Shown piece by piece: positions 13,710 through 22,136 of a stretch of DNA of 27,465 bases. Made by a program: the position numbers and the translations under genes. Numbering within the stretch: position 1 is the first letter of the stretch; every line of letters begins with the position of its first letter. The stretch lies in contig CAYGZM010000042.1 in NCBI GenBank assembly GCA_964354365.1, positions 1 to 27,465 of the forward strand. Reading direction: 5' to 3'. A model generated the notes under the pieces. That model did not search any database. It was not told where the DNA came from and saw nothing but the letters and a program-made list of their open reading frames with translations. This stretch comes from CAYGZM01 sp964354365. GTDB lineage: Bacteria > Planctomycetota > Phycisphaerae > Sedimentisphaerales > Anaerobacaceae.

Positions 13710-15443
13710 ATGAGAATGAGCTTCGAGACAGGCAGCAACGAGAAGAAAAAACTGGGCCAGTTACTCTGCGAGAAATCGTACCTGGATGATGCTGGCCTCC
13801 AGCTCGCCCTGGCCGAGCAGAAAGTGCAGCACAGGCAGTTGGGCCAGATACTGATCGACCTCGGCTACATAACACAAGCCCAGCTAATTGAAGCACTTGC
13901 TCTTCAGGTCGGAATTGAGAGGGTCGATCTGGACGGTCTGTCGGTTGGCAGCGACGTCATCGGTCTGGTGCCGGCTGAACTTGTGAGCAAGCACAATATC
14001 CTGCCGCTCAAGCGGGAAAACGGCAGATTGGCCGTGGCAATGACCGACCCCTTTCAGCCCCAGATTATGGAGGATCTGCGTTTTGTAACCGGCTGCTCCG
14101 TGGAACGCTACTACGCCGACCCCTCCGAGATGGAGCACGCCATAATGCGATTCTACGGCAGCAACGTCGCAAGAATGCTCGATAACCTCGTTCCCGCCGA
14201 TCAGCGGGCCGCGGATAGTGAGCTTGGAAACGGGGAATACACCCCGGCCAAGCTCCACGAGCTCGCACGTGAGCCTTCTCTGATCAACCTCGTGAACTTG
14301 ATCATCCTCGAAGCAATCGATGCCCGAGCGAGTGATATTCATATCGAGCCTTTTGAGCACGAAGTAAAGATCAAATACAGGATTGACGGCGTGCTCGTCG
14401 AGAAGACACCTTCGTCGAAGCGCCTCCAGGCCGCTATCGCGTCCCGAATCAAGATTATGGCCAACATGAACATTGCCGAGCGGTTTGTTCCCCAGGACGG
14501 CCACATCGAGTTTATGGGCAAGACCGGAAGGGTCGATATTCGTGTTTCCACTGTTCCAACCGTGTGGGGTGAGTCTGTCGAGCTGAGACTTCTCGACAAA
14601 ACCGCCTCGTTGATAGAGCTCACCGACCTGGGGATGAACCCCGCCAGTCTCAAGGGTTTCAACAAATGCCTCCAGAAGACGCACGGCATTGTGCTTGTGA
14701 CCGGGCCTACCGGCTGCGGCAAGACGACCACGCTGTATGCCGCTCTAAACAGCATATACTCGCCCGGCGTCAAAATGATAACAATCGAAGACCCTGTTGA
14801 ATATCAGCTTGAGGGCATTAACCAGATGCCCGTCAATGCAAAGAGGGGGCTGACCTTTGCAACGGGGCTGCGCCATATCCTCCGCCACGACCCCGATATC
14901 ATTATGGTCGGCGAAATCCGCGACCGAGATACCGCCGACATTGCAATCCGCGCTGCGTTGACGGGCCACCTTGTCTTTTCAACGCTCCATACGAACGACG
15001 CACCGGGCGCCGTTACAAGGTTGATTGATATGGGTGTCGAGCCTTTCTTGCTGGCCAGCTCCCTGGAGGCCATCGTTGGGCAGAGGCTCGTGCGCACGAT
15101 CTGCCCGCACTGCAAGGTGCCGTATCAGCCTGACCAGACCCTTATCAAAAACCTCAACGGCGCCTCCGAGATTATGCGGGGCACAACGTTCTACCACGGT
15201 GCAGGCTGCAACGAGTGCGCCCAGACCGGCATGATGGGCAGAGTCGGCATATTTGAGCTGCTCAGAATCACCGGCAGGCTGCGGGAGCTGATTGCCACAA
15301 GGCCTACAACCGATGCGATCATAAAGGCCGCTCCTGCAGACCACATAAGCATGGTCCACGACGGCATCGGCAAGGTGCTGCAGGGCATCACGACTCCTGA
15401 GGAGGTCTTCAGGGTCGCGAAAACCATTACAGAAGACGAGTAG
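13710..15443 (+). CDS. gspE: Type II secretion ATPase GspE
   Basis: Cytoplasmic hexameric ATPase that powers pseudopilus assembly. The 577-aa protein has an N1E/MshEN-like N-terminal domain (about 10-145) that docks on GspL. The ATPase core follows, with Walker A GPTGCGKTT (332-340), the Asp-box region SDIHIEP and the Walker B/His region VGEIRDRDTADIA (about 400-412) and FSTLHTNDA. The zinc-binding tetracysteine is complete: C465/C468 (CPHC) and C500/C503 (CNEC). GAGG lies 7 nt before the ATG at 13710. It is the first gene of the operon and has its own strong promoter. PilB/GspE paralogues are similar, but the following genes identify it as the T2SS ATPase. Confidence 0.95.
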   Translation: MRMSFETGSNEKKKLGQLLCEKSYLDDAGLQLALAEQKVQHRQLGQILIDLGYITQAQLIEALALQVGIERVDLDGLSVGSDVIGLVPAELVSKHNILPLKRENGRLAVAMTDPFQPQIMEDLRFVTGCSVERYYADPSEMEHAIMRFYGSNVARMLDNLVPADQRAADSELGNGEYTPAKLHELAREPSLINLVNLIILEAIDARASDIHIEPFEHEVKIKYRIDGVLVEKTPSSKRLQAAIASRIKIMANMNIAERFVPQDGHIEFMGKTGRVDIRVSTVPTVWGESVELRLLDKTASLIELTDLGMNPASLKGFNKCLQKTHGIVLVTGPTGCGKTTTLYAALNSIYSPGVKMITIEDPVEYQLEGINQMPVNAKRGLTFATGLRHILRHDPDIIMVGEIRDRDTADIAIRAALTGHLVFSTLHTNDAPGAVTRLIDMGVEPFLLASSLEAIVGQRLVRTICPHCKVPYQPDQTLIKNLNGASEIMRGTTFYHGAGCNECAQTGMMGRVGIFELLRITGRLRELIATRPTTDAIIKAAPADHISMVHDGIGKVLQGITTPEEVFRVAKTITEDE

Positions 15444-15565
15444 CAGCCGGATAATCGTATCCAAAAGTCGTGTAGCGAGGATGTGAAGCTCGGAAAGTGG
15501 GAATCGTGATTCACCGTTTTGAGCCTGGGGTGTAAAATTCTCGGGCTATTCTGTGAGATTGAATC

Positions 15566-16831
15566 TTGGGCGAGTTCAAATATAAAGCAGTTGACAGGGG
15601 CGGCGGTCAGGTTGCCGGTGTCATAGAGGCTGGCGACCGCAAAAGTGCGGTTGTGGCGCTCGCCGACAAGGGCCATTTCGTAACTGAATTGGTCGAGAGG
15701 GCAGGGATACCCGTAGTCCAGGAAGGCCGCAAGTCAACGCTGAAGCTGAACCTCGGTAGGTACCTCAAATTCCGCTCCGGCAAAGTCAGAGGCAAGGATA
15801 TCCTCGCTATGACCACACAGCTGGGCACTGCTCTGCGTGCGGGGCTCCCCATGCTCAACGGTCTCGAGCTGATCCTTGAGCAGCAGCACAAGCCCGGAAT
15901 GAAAGAAATGCTCGCTGATCTCGTTCAGGCCGTCAGTTCCGGCCAATCCCTGTCCGACGCGATGGCCAAACACGAGAGAATCTTCAGCCCCCTTTACATA
16001 TCCATGATTAGAGTTGGAGAGACAGGAGGAATCCTTGACGATACTACCTCGCAGTTGGCCGGGATACTCGACAGGGATGAGAAGATCAAGACAAGTATGA
16101 AGAACGCCTCGGCATATCCCATCTTTGTCCTGTCGATCGGGCTTATTTCGGTAACAATCATAATAGGCTGGATATTGCCCAACATAATACAGACGATAGG
16201 AAGCGGCGTCGTATTGCCGTGGCCCACAAGGATACTGATGGCCCTGAGCGGCCTGGTAAGGGTCCTTTTTACGAAGGTTTATGGGTGGATTACCATTATC
16301 TTGATTATCGCCGGGCTGTACTACCTGACAACATGGGCAAAGACAAGGGGCAGAATCCAATGGGATACCTTCAAGCTTCGAATACCCGTCCTTGGTTCGG
16401 TTCTCCGCACCATAGCGGTCGGCAGATTCGCCAGAACGCTCGGAGCATTGACCAAAGGGGGCGTCACCATACTCGAAGCGCTTGGCGTCGTGCGCAATAC
16501 CCTCGGCAATGAATTACTCGGCAGAGAAATTGACGTCGTGGCCGATAAGGTGAAGCGCGGCGAGTCGCTCGCTGCGCCTTTGGGCGAATCGGGGTATTTC
16601 CCGCCGCTGCTTGTGCAGATCGTATCCATCGGTGAGCAGACCGGAAGGCTCGATGAGCTGCTGCTCAACGCCGCCAACACCTTCGACACCGAGGCGGACT
16701 CGGCCATAACCAGGTTTATGTCGATCTTCCCCGCTATCCTGATATTGTTGCTCGCTGTCATAGTGGGGTTCATTATAGTTGCGACTCTGCTGCCGATACT
16801 CGTAATGCAGCTTGGCGCCGGTGGGCTTTAA
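15566..16831 (+). CDS. gspF: Type II secretion inner-membrane platform protein GspF
   Basis: Polytopic platform protein that couples GspE to pseudopilus assembly. The 421-aa product has the typical opening GEFKYKAVDRGG and two repeated T2SSF domains. The first, around residues 70-190, includes TTQLGTALRAGLPMLNGL. The second, around 270-400, includes RTLGALTKGGVTILEAL. Three hydrophobic segments are visible (about 185-210, 235-258 and a C-terminal helix rich in Ile/Leu). The start is the TTG at 15566: an in-frame TGA lies just upstream, and the conserved N-terminus begins there. The gap of 122 nt to gspE holds no gene. Confidence 0.94.
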   Translation: MGEFKYKAVDRGGGQVAGVIEAGDRKSAVVALADKGHFVTELVERAGIPVVQEGRKSTLKLNLGRYLKFRSGKVRGKDILAMTTQLGTALRAGLPMLNGLELILEQQHKPGMKEMLADLVQAVSSGQSLSDAMAKHERIFSPLYISMIRVGETGGILDDTTSQLAGILDRDEKIKTSMKNASAYPIFVLSIGLISVTIIIGWILPNIIQTIGSGVVLPWPTRILMALSGLVRVLFTKVYGWITIILIIAGLYYLTTWAKTRGRIQWDTFKLRIPVLGSVLRTIAVGRFARTLGALTKGGVTILEALGVVRNTLGNELLGREIDVVADKVKRGESLAAPLGESGYFPPLLVQIVSIGEQTGRLDELLLNAANTFDTEADSAITRFMSIFPAILILLLAVIVGFIIVATLLPILVMQLGAGGL

Positions 16832-16867
16832 GGAGTCTTACGGATCAAAAAGAAATAGCAGAACATT

Positions 16868-16910
16868 TCCGGCGTCGATCGGCCCTTGCCGTAGCGTGGC
16901 CGGCGCCGGA
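16868..16910 (+). promoter_or_regulatory. Nested hairpin between gspF and gspG
   Basis: TCCGGCG (16868-16874) pairs with CGCCGGA (16904-16910) and encloses a second perfect stem CGGC-CCTT-GCCG (16880-16891). No T-run follows, so it is not an intrinsic terminator. It could protect or process the mRNA ahead of the abundant pseudopilin gene. Structure is visible; role is inferred. Confidence 0.4.
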
Positions 16911-16951
16911 TAGATGTCTTGAATTGAGTTCTTACACGGAAAGGTGGACAA

Positions 16952-17383
16952 ATGAAGCGCAAGAAGCAAATCAGAAAGAAGGCATTTACGCTGGTCGAAT
17001 TGCTCGTGGTGATCGTAATCATATCGATGCTTGCAGCATTTGCCGCGCCCAAGTTGTTCCAGTATGTTGGCAAGTCCAAACAGGACCTGGCAAGACCCAG
17101 GTTGGCGCTTGTTGAGGATGCGCTGGAGAGGTTTGCCATCGACTGCGGCCGGTATCCCGATGACTCCGAGGGGCTTGATGCCCTGCTTGTGGCCCCCGCG
17201 GACCTCGAAGAAAAATGGCGCGGGCCCTACCTGAAGGTGAAGCAGTTGAACGACCCGTGGGACAACCCGGTTGTGTATCGAGCCGAGGGCGAGATCAATG
17301 TCGGAAGCTACGATTTGATATGTACGGGGGCCGACGGTGAGGAGGGCGGCGAAGGCGCCAACGCAGACATATACAACGATTAG
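16952..17383 (+). CDS. gspG: Major pseudopilin GspG
   Basis: Forms the shaft of the periplasmic pseudopilus. The 143-aa precursor has a very basic leader, a prepilin peptidase site KKA/FTLVELL and a hydrophobic N-terminal helix (VVIVIISMLAAFAAP). The body is a typical T2SSG one: LALVEDALERFAIDCGRYPD, WRGPYLK, DPWDNPVVY and a calcium-loop-like acidic C-terminus. The residue before the cleavage site is Ala instead of the usual Gly. GGAAAGGTGG precedes the ATG. A nested hairpin lies upstream (16868-16910). It must be processed by a prepilin peptidase encoded elsewhere, as none is seen here. Confidence 0.95.
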   Translation: MKRKKQIRKKAFTLVELLVVIVIISMLAAFAAPKLFQYVGKSKQDLARPRLALVEDALERFAIDCGRYPDDSEGLDALLVAPADLEEKWRGPYLKVKQLNDPWDNPVVYRAEGEINVGSYDLICTGADGEEGGEGANADIYND

Positions 17384-17398
17384 TGTGCTTAAAAAGCC

Positions 17399-18007
17399 GT
17401 GCAGAATATGCAGCAAAATAGAACAGTGAAAAAAGTTCATGCACCACCGCGCCGCCGATGCGCATTCACGCTCATCGAGCTGCTCGTCGTTGTCGCAATC
17501 ATTGCGGCGGTTGGGAGCGTCGGCGTGGGCCTGTACGCAGGGACTCTCAAGAAGCAGCAGGTCGAAAGGACCGCACGGGACTTTCTGCTCACCGCCAGGT
17601 ACGCGCGCATTATGGCCATTGAGAAGCAGCGCGAATACAAGATACTGATAAACAATGATGAACAGGGCGGCTTCTACCTGACCACGATGCAATTGAATGA
17701 CTCAACCGGGCAGGCCGAACAAACCATCGTCAATGACTACTACTGCAAGCCGGTCCAGTTTGAAAACGCCGTGGAGTTTGAGGACGTGCAAATAGTGCCG
17801 ACCGGCAGCGAACAGGCTGAAGAGGCGCAGGCCGAGCAGACTATCACCTTCTCTCCTAACGGCACCGCCCAGGCCGTTGTGGTTCAAATAGGTGATGGAA
17901 GAACACATTACACCGTCAGCATCGCCGAAGCGACCGGCAAGGCAAAAATAAATTACGGCGAGCTCGAAAACGCCGAAATCGCAACTATTGACCTGGATGC
18001 GCAATGA
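17399..18007 (+). CDS. gspH: Minor pseudopilin, GspH-like
   Basis: A 202-aa prepilin-like protein. An Arg-rich leader is followed by CA/FTLIELLVVV, again with Ala at the -1 position, then the helix AIIAAVGSVGVGLYAG and a GspH-type stretch (ARDFLLTARYARIMAIEKQR). The rest is a beta-rich domain (YKILINNDEQGGFYLTTM). GTG 17399 is listed; ATG 17408 three codons later is equally possible and neither has a good Shine-Dalgarno. The stop overlaps the gspI start (ATGA, 18004-18007). Position after gspG and the FTLIELL motif support GspH, but sequence alone does not exclude another minor pseudopilin. Confidence 0.85.
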   Translation: MQNMQQNRTVKKVHAPPRRRCAFTLIELLVVVAIIAAVGSVGVGLYAGTLKKQQVERTARDFLLTARYARIMAIEKQREYKILINNDEQGGFYLTTMQLNDSTGQAEQTIVNDYYCKPVQFENAVEFEDVQIVPTGSEQAEEAQAEQTITFSPNGTAQAVVVQIGDGRTHYTVSIAEATGKAKINYGELENAEIATIDLDAQ

Positions 18008-18603
18008 TAACCCGGAAGATAACCAACAACAGAGGTTTTAGTCTCGTTGAGACGCTCGTCGCCGGCGCCATTCTCTCCGCCACCGTCCTGGTCGTAATAG
18101 CAACCAGCACGATCTCAATGAGCACCACAAGGCTGAACAGGCAGTACGAAACAGCCGCATCCTTAATCGACAAGCAGCTTAGTCTCATTGACTTTATCGG
18201 TATCGATGATTTCATTGATGCCGGAACGCTCCAGGGCGATTTCGAGGGGTATGAGCCGGCATATCACTGGATTGCCGAAACGGAATACCAGGATATAGAC
18301 AGTTTGTACCTGCTGAGGCTAACAATGCTTTGGACGGATCGCAACCGTCCATACAGTCTTACGGTCGAGACGATGCTCGACGGCGTCAGTACGTATGTCG
18401 AGACCAGTACTGAAACCGGCACAGATACCGGCGGCGGCGGGTCCGGTGGCGGCGGCTCTGGCGGCGGGTCTGGTGGCGGCGGGTCTGGCGGTGGCGGGTC
18501 TGGCGGTGGCGGGTCTGGCGGCGGCGGTTCTGGCGGCGGCGGTTCTGGCGGCGGCGGTTCTAATTCAGGTTCTAATTCCGGGTCCGGTTCCGGAACGAGG
18601 TAG
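18004..18603 (+). CDS. gspI: Minor pseudopilin, GspI-like, with a glycine-serine linker tail
   Basis: A 199-aa pseudopilin with leader and cleavage site NRG/FSLVETLVAG, a hydrophobic helix and a GspI-like stretch (LNRQYETAASLIDKQLSLID). After about residue 140 it ends in nine Gly-Ser units (eight GGGGS and one GGGS, 18430-18561) and a short NSGSNSGSGSGTR tail. This tail is far longer than the normal GspI C-terminus. It is encoded by near-identical 15-bp units, so it probably grows and shrinks by slippage. Its ATG overlaps the gspH stop (ATGA), giving translational coupling. Its globular part is small, in keeping with GspI as the tip adaptor. The tail may act as a flexible tether, an inference without precedent that I know of. 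Confidence 0.85.
   Translation: MITRKITNNRGFSLVETLVAGAILSATVLVVIATSTISMSTTRLNRQYETAASLIDKQLSLIDFIGIDDFIDAGTLQGDFEGYEPAYHWIAETEYQDIDSLYLLRLTMLWTDRNRPYSLTVETMLDGVSTYVETSTETGTDTGGGGSGGGGSGGGSGGGGSGGGGSGGGGSGGGGSGGGGSGGGGSNSGSNSGSGSGTR
18430..18561 (+). repeat. Tandem 15-bp repeats encoding (Gly4Ser)n
   Basis: Nine consecutive units (eight of 15 bp, one of 12 bp at 18460-18471). The last three units are identical to one another and two earlier ones are identical, a sign of recent duplication or slippage. Confidence 0.95.
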
Positions 18604-18610
18604 AAGTGTT

Positions 18611-19291
18611 TTGAAAAAGATGTATTTGAGAAAAACAGGATTCACGCTGGTCGAAGTGCTCGTGGCCACCACCATAGGCACGTTCATTGCCCTTGTGGCC
18701 ATCGGCGCGCTCAGGGCCGTGACTGTCGGTGCGCAGGTCGTTGAGGCCAATATCAACACCGCCGCCGAGGTCAGATTCGCCGCAAAGACTATCAGGCACG
18801 ACCTCGTCAATATGTACCGCACCGCCAACAAAAGGAACACGAAATTCATCGCAATGGCTGATAACTCTGGCGCCGTTCCAACCAGCTATCTCGTTTTCTA
18901 CGCCGTCAACAGGACAAAAGCCAGGTCCCAGCAGCCCGAAGGCGATGTGTATGAAGTTGAATACTACGTTAAGGTCGATGAGGATAAGTCGATGCTGATG
19001 AGGCGCCTCTGGCCGAACCCCACCGATGACCTGGAGCCCGGCGGGATGCTCTCCGTCATTGCCGAAGGCATCGAGGTCTTCGAGGCCAGATACTTTGACG
19101 GCACGGAATGGACTTATGAGTGGCCCGAAGAGATGACTGCTCTGCCGCTCCTGGTCGAACTGAACATAGCCGCCACACAGGAAAGGACGGGCCGCCCGGT
19201 TACCGAGACGATTTATGTCAATTTCGCCAGGTCAACGGGAACCACGCTCGAAGAAGAAGAGCAGACCGAGAGTGCGGCCGAGGGCGGTTAA
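18611..19291 (+). CDS. gspJ: Minor pseudopilin, GspJ-like
   Basis: A 226-aa pseudopilin. The frame is open to 18395 over the Gly-Ser repeat, but the true start lies later. TTG 18611 is chosen because GAGG (18597-18600) is 10 nt before it; ATG 18620 is the alternative. The leader KKMYLRKTG is cut before FTLVEVLVATTIGTF. The body (RFAAKTIRHDLVNMYR, YEVEYYVKVDEDKSMLMRRL, VFEARYFDGTEWTYEW, LLVELNIA) is typical of GspJ, which forms the pseudopilus tip with GspI and GspK. The stop codon is followed directly by a GTG, a possible start of gspK. Confidence 0.88.
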   Translation: MKKMYLRKTGFTLVEVLVATTIGTFIALVAIGALRAVTVGAQVVEANINTAAEVRFAAKTIRHDLVNMYRTANKRNTKFIAMADNSGAVPTSYLVFYAVNRTKARSQQPEGDVYEVEYYVKVDEDKSMLMRRLWPNPTDDLEPGGMLSVIAEGIEVFEARYFDGTEWTYEWPEEMTALPLLVELNIAATQERTGRPVTETIYVNFARSTGTTLEEEEQTESAAEGG

Positions 19292-19351
19292 GTGTTCGGC
19301 TGTGCCGGCGGGATCGGCACGCCGGGCAACAAGAAAACAGGGTTGCAAACA

Positions 19352-20641
19352 ATGGAAACATACGGCAGCAAAAACGGACTTGTTCTTGTAGCTGTTCTGT
19401 GGCTTAAGGTCGTTCTCATAGCCATCGTCGCAGTGGTTGCGCAGAACAGCCGCCTGGATCTGAAGGTCCGCGCCGTCGGCACTGAGGAGCTCCGCTGCAG
19501 GTGGGCCGGCCGCGCTGGAGTTGAGAAAGCTGCCGGAATTCTCTACGAGGACACAAAAGAAAGTGACAGCCTGACGGACCTCTGGAGCGATAACGACGCG
19601 GACTTGAATGACGTGCTGCTCGAAGGCTGCCACTTCAGCGTTCGCGTTATTGATGAGGCCTCCAAGCTCAATATCAACATCGCCACCAAGGAACAATTGC
19701 TCCAGTTGCCTGACATGCTCGAAGATATAGTCGATGCTATTATTGATTGGCGGGACACCGACGACACTGTCAGCGGCCTCGGCGTGGAAGGCGGATACTA
19801 CGAGACTTTGGCATACCCCTACAAGATTCGTAACGGCCCCTTCAGGACACTGCGGGAGCTCTTGCTCGTCAAGGGCGTCACGGAACAGCTATACTATGGA
19901 GAGGATACAAACTTCAACGGTCAGTTGGACTACAACGAAAACGACGGCGACCTGAGCCCGCCCGCAGATGACGAGGACGGCGAGCTCGACCTCGGATGGA
20001 TCGAGTATCTTTCCTGCTACTCCTACGACAACAATACGGATGCCGAAGGCAGCCAGAAAATCAACATCAACAGCGCCAGTCAAACGCAAATGCAGGACTC
20101 ACTTGGAATATCCTCCTCTCAAGCTAAGTGGATAGTGGACAATAGGAATCACAGCAGTATCGCTAACTTGATTAACAACAACAGTCCCAAAGAGCCGAGT
20201 CAGGGCGGCAATCCCGATCAGGCCCAGCCGATAGACATCCAGACTTTCTGCAGCATTGCCGACAAAATAACCATTAGCAACAGCCAGAAAACCGACGGGA
20301 AAGTAAATATCAACACGGCCTCGGCGATTGTGCTCGCGGCTCTCCTGGGCGGCGGTGATGCGGGAATGCAGCTCGCCGAGCAGATTGTAGGCTACAGGGA
20401 GGAGCAGTTGTACGGCATGGAGAGCATTGCGGATATATTGCAGTTTGAGGGTGTGAGTGTGGATACGTTCAAGAAGATTGCTGATTCTATAACCGTTCGG
20501 TCGAACGTTTATACAATCCGTTCTTCTGCAACCGCCGACAGGGCGCGTGGCGACGGATTGACGCTCACGACCGAGGCCGTAGTGGACAGAACCCCAACGC
20601 CTTACGAGATTCTTTACTGGTATCAGGGAGCGAATGATTGA
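19352..20641 (+). CDS. gspK: Pseudopilus tip protein GspK
   Basis: About 429 aa. The prepilin-like N-terminus NG/LVLVAVLWLKVVLIAIVAVV matches the GspK style, where Glu+5 is absent. Helix-hairpin-helix segments follow (KLNINIATKEQLLQLPDML, KVNINTASAIVLAALL) with the DAIIDWRDTDD motif. GspK caps the pseudopilus and may start its assembly. ATG 19352 gives a short leader; GTG 19292, directly after the gspJ stop and with GAGGG 8 nt before it, would add 20 residues and is a real alternative. The stop overlaps the gspL ATG as TGATG. Confidence 0.9.
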   Translation: METYGSKNGLVLVAVLWLKVVLIAIVAVVAQNSRLDLKVRAVGTEELRCRWAGRAGVEKAAGILYEDTKESDSLTDLWSDNDADLNDVLLEGCHFSVRVIDEASKLNINIATKEQLLQLPDMLEDIVDAIIDWRDTDDTVSGLGVEGGYYETLAYPYKIRNGPFRTLRELLLVKGVTEQLYYGEDTNFNGQLDYNENDGDLSPPADDEDGELDLGWIEYLSCYSYDNNTDAEGSQKININSASQTQMQDSLGISSSQAKWIVDNRNHSSIANLINNNSPKEPSQGGNPDQAQPIDIQTFCSIADKITISNSQKTDGKVNINTASAIVLAALLGGGDAGMQLAEQIVGYREEQLYGMESIADILQFEGVSVDTFKKIADSITVRSNVYTIRSSATADRARGDGLTLTTEAVVDRTPTPYEILYWYQGAND

Positions 20642-22113
20642 TGAGAGATAAGCAAGCCGGTGCGCCGGAAAAGTCATCTGTGGTTGCGATAGCGCAAGCC
20701 GACAGCCGCCTCAAGGCGGTCGAGCTTCGAAGGCAGGCCGCAGCGTTTGAGGTTCTCTGGGCAAAGACCGGCAACGAAAAACAGACTGATTGGCAGCAGT
20801 TCGCCACAGAGTGCGGCCTGTCGAAGGGCCCCATCGAGCCGACCCAGGAAGGCGACGGCCACAAAAAGGTCATTGCCGGATTCAGCTCGGCCGGTGTGGT
20901 GTTCAATCGCATTGACGTGCCTGCCGCCGCCCAGGCCCAGACCGAGTCTATTATTCGGATGCAGGCTGAAAGCCGCCTGCCCCTGCCGGCCAACCAGATG
21001 GAGCTTGCCTGGCGGGTCGGCCCCGCAACCAACGGGCAGATGCCCGTAACTATGGCGGCCGCAAGAACCGATCTGCTCCGGGCATTTGTGCAAAACGTCC
21101 GAGGCATCGCCCCCGCAAGAATACTGTTGGATTGCGAGGGTATTGTAAAGGCCTGGAAAACCTTCTTTCAGGGCAACGACCGCCTTGCCGTGATTGTCAG
21201 CGCGGCATCGCATAACTCCCAGGTATGCCTCGCCCAGGACGGCCGATTGAGCAACGCCGTTGTCCTGGATTTGGGCGCGGACGATTTCGCTACCGCGCCG
21301 GGACTGCCTGCACAGACCGAGGCAACCGAGAGATTTGTCCAGGATATGAGGAGCGTGCTGGGGTTGTTTGGCTGCGCCAAGCCGACCGAAATACCGCTCG
21401 TTGCGCTCTCCGACGGAGGCAAGCCGATAGACGTTATGGTTGGCGCCCTCAAATCAGCCGGCTTCAACGCCGGTGCTGCTCTGCCCGACCTTACACAATT
21501 GGCAGCCGCCAGTCAGCTTGATGCCGGGATTCTTTACGAGTATCGTGTGCCGATTGGAATTGGGCTCGTTGCCATCGAAGAACGTGCCGATGACCTTGAC
21601 ATCTTCGAGCGACTGTACACACCGCTCGAAAAAAAGGATAAAAAGCCTTGGTTCTATTCTCCAAAGCTCACCGCTGCGCTTGCTGCGGCGATGCTTGTCG
21701 TGCTGGCTTTCGTTGCTTATGCTGTGGATATGGCCACACCCGGCGCTATTGACAAACACGTCAGGGCGGCGCTCTCCGACTCCGACATGATGCAGCTCAG
21801 GGATCGCCAGAACCTCCGAAAAGCGGTCGCCGGCGAAAGACCGGACGTCCTGGAGCTTATTAAATTCGTCAATGAGGCTGGGCAGGGCGGCATTAAGCTC
21901 GACGGTGTCAATTTCAAAAAGGGCCAACTTGTGAGCGTTAGTGGAGAAGCCGAGGGAAACGAGCAGCTTTACAAGTTCGAAGAGACCCTGAACAACAGCA
22001 AGTACATAAAAGAAGCTAAAATTCAAAACCCTTCCCTGGACCAGAAAACCAGGAAGATCAAATTCTCTGTAAACTTCAAATATAAAACATTCAGCGAAAA
22101 GACCGCAAAATGA
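20641..22113 (+). CDS. gspL: T2SS assembly platform protein, GspL-like
   Basis: A 490-aa bitopic protein. A large cytoplasmic actin-like domain (PilM/GspL fold, residues 1-about 335) would bind the GspE N-terminus. A single membrane helix follows (343-364, LTAALAAAMLVVLAFVAYAV). The periplasmic part has a PilN/GspL ferredoxin-like domain (about 400-490: DGVNFKKGQLVSVSGEA, YKFEETLNNSKYI). ATG 20641 is used because it overlaps the gspK stop as TGATG and GGGAG lies 10 nt before it. The PilM-like N-terminus is divergent, so the call rests on topology and its place between gspK and gspM. It could equally be called a PilM-PilN fusion. Confidence 0.82.
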   Translation: MRDKQAGAPEKSSVVAIAQADSRLKAVELRRQAAAFEVLWAKTGNEKQTDWQQFATECGLSKGPIEPTQEGDGHKKVIAGFSSAGVVFNRIDVPAAAQAQTESIIRMQAESRLPLPANQMELAWRVGPATNGQMPVTMAAARTDLLRAFVQNVRGIAPARILLDCEGIVKAWKTFFQGNDRLAVIVSAASHNSQVCLAQDGRLSNAVVLDLGADDFATAPGLPAQTEATERFVQDMRSVLGLFGCAKPTEIPLVALSDGGKPIDVMVGALKSAGFNAGAALPDLTQLAAASQLDAGILYEYRVPIGIGLVAIEERADDLDIFERLYTPLEKKDKKPWFYSPKLTAALAAAMLVVLAFVAYAVDMATPGAIDKHVRAALSDSDMMQLRDRQNLRKAVAGERPDVLELIKFVNEAGQGGIKLDGVNFKKGQLVSVSGEAEGNEQLYKFEETLNNSKYIKEAKIQNPSLDQKTRKIKFSVNFKYKTFSEKTAK

Positions 22114-22136
22114 TCCTGTAAATTGGTGAGACCATA

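Noticed and set aside
13884..14684. Minus-strand open frame (266 codons) opposite gspE
   Set aside because: Antisense shadow of a conserved ATPase; no ribosome binding site and no recognisable domain.
18395..18610. Open frame in front of gspJ running through the Gly-Ser repeat
   Set aside because: An Ala/Val/Leu by-product of the repeat in another frame; the pseudopilin leader begins at 18611 or 18620.
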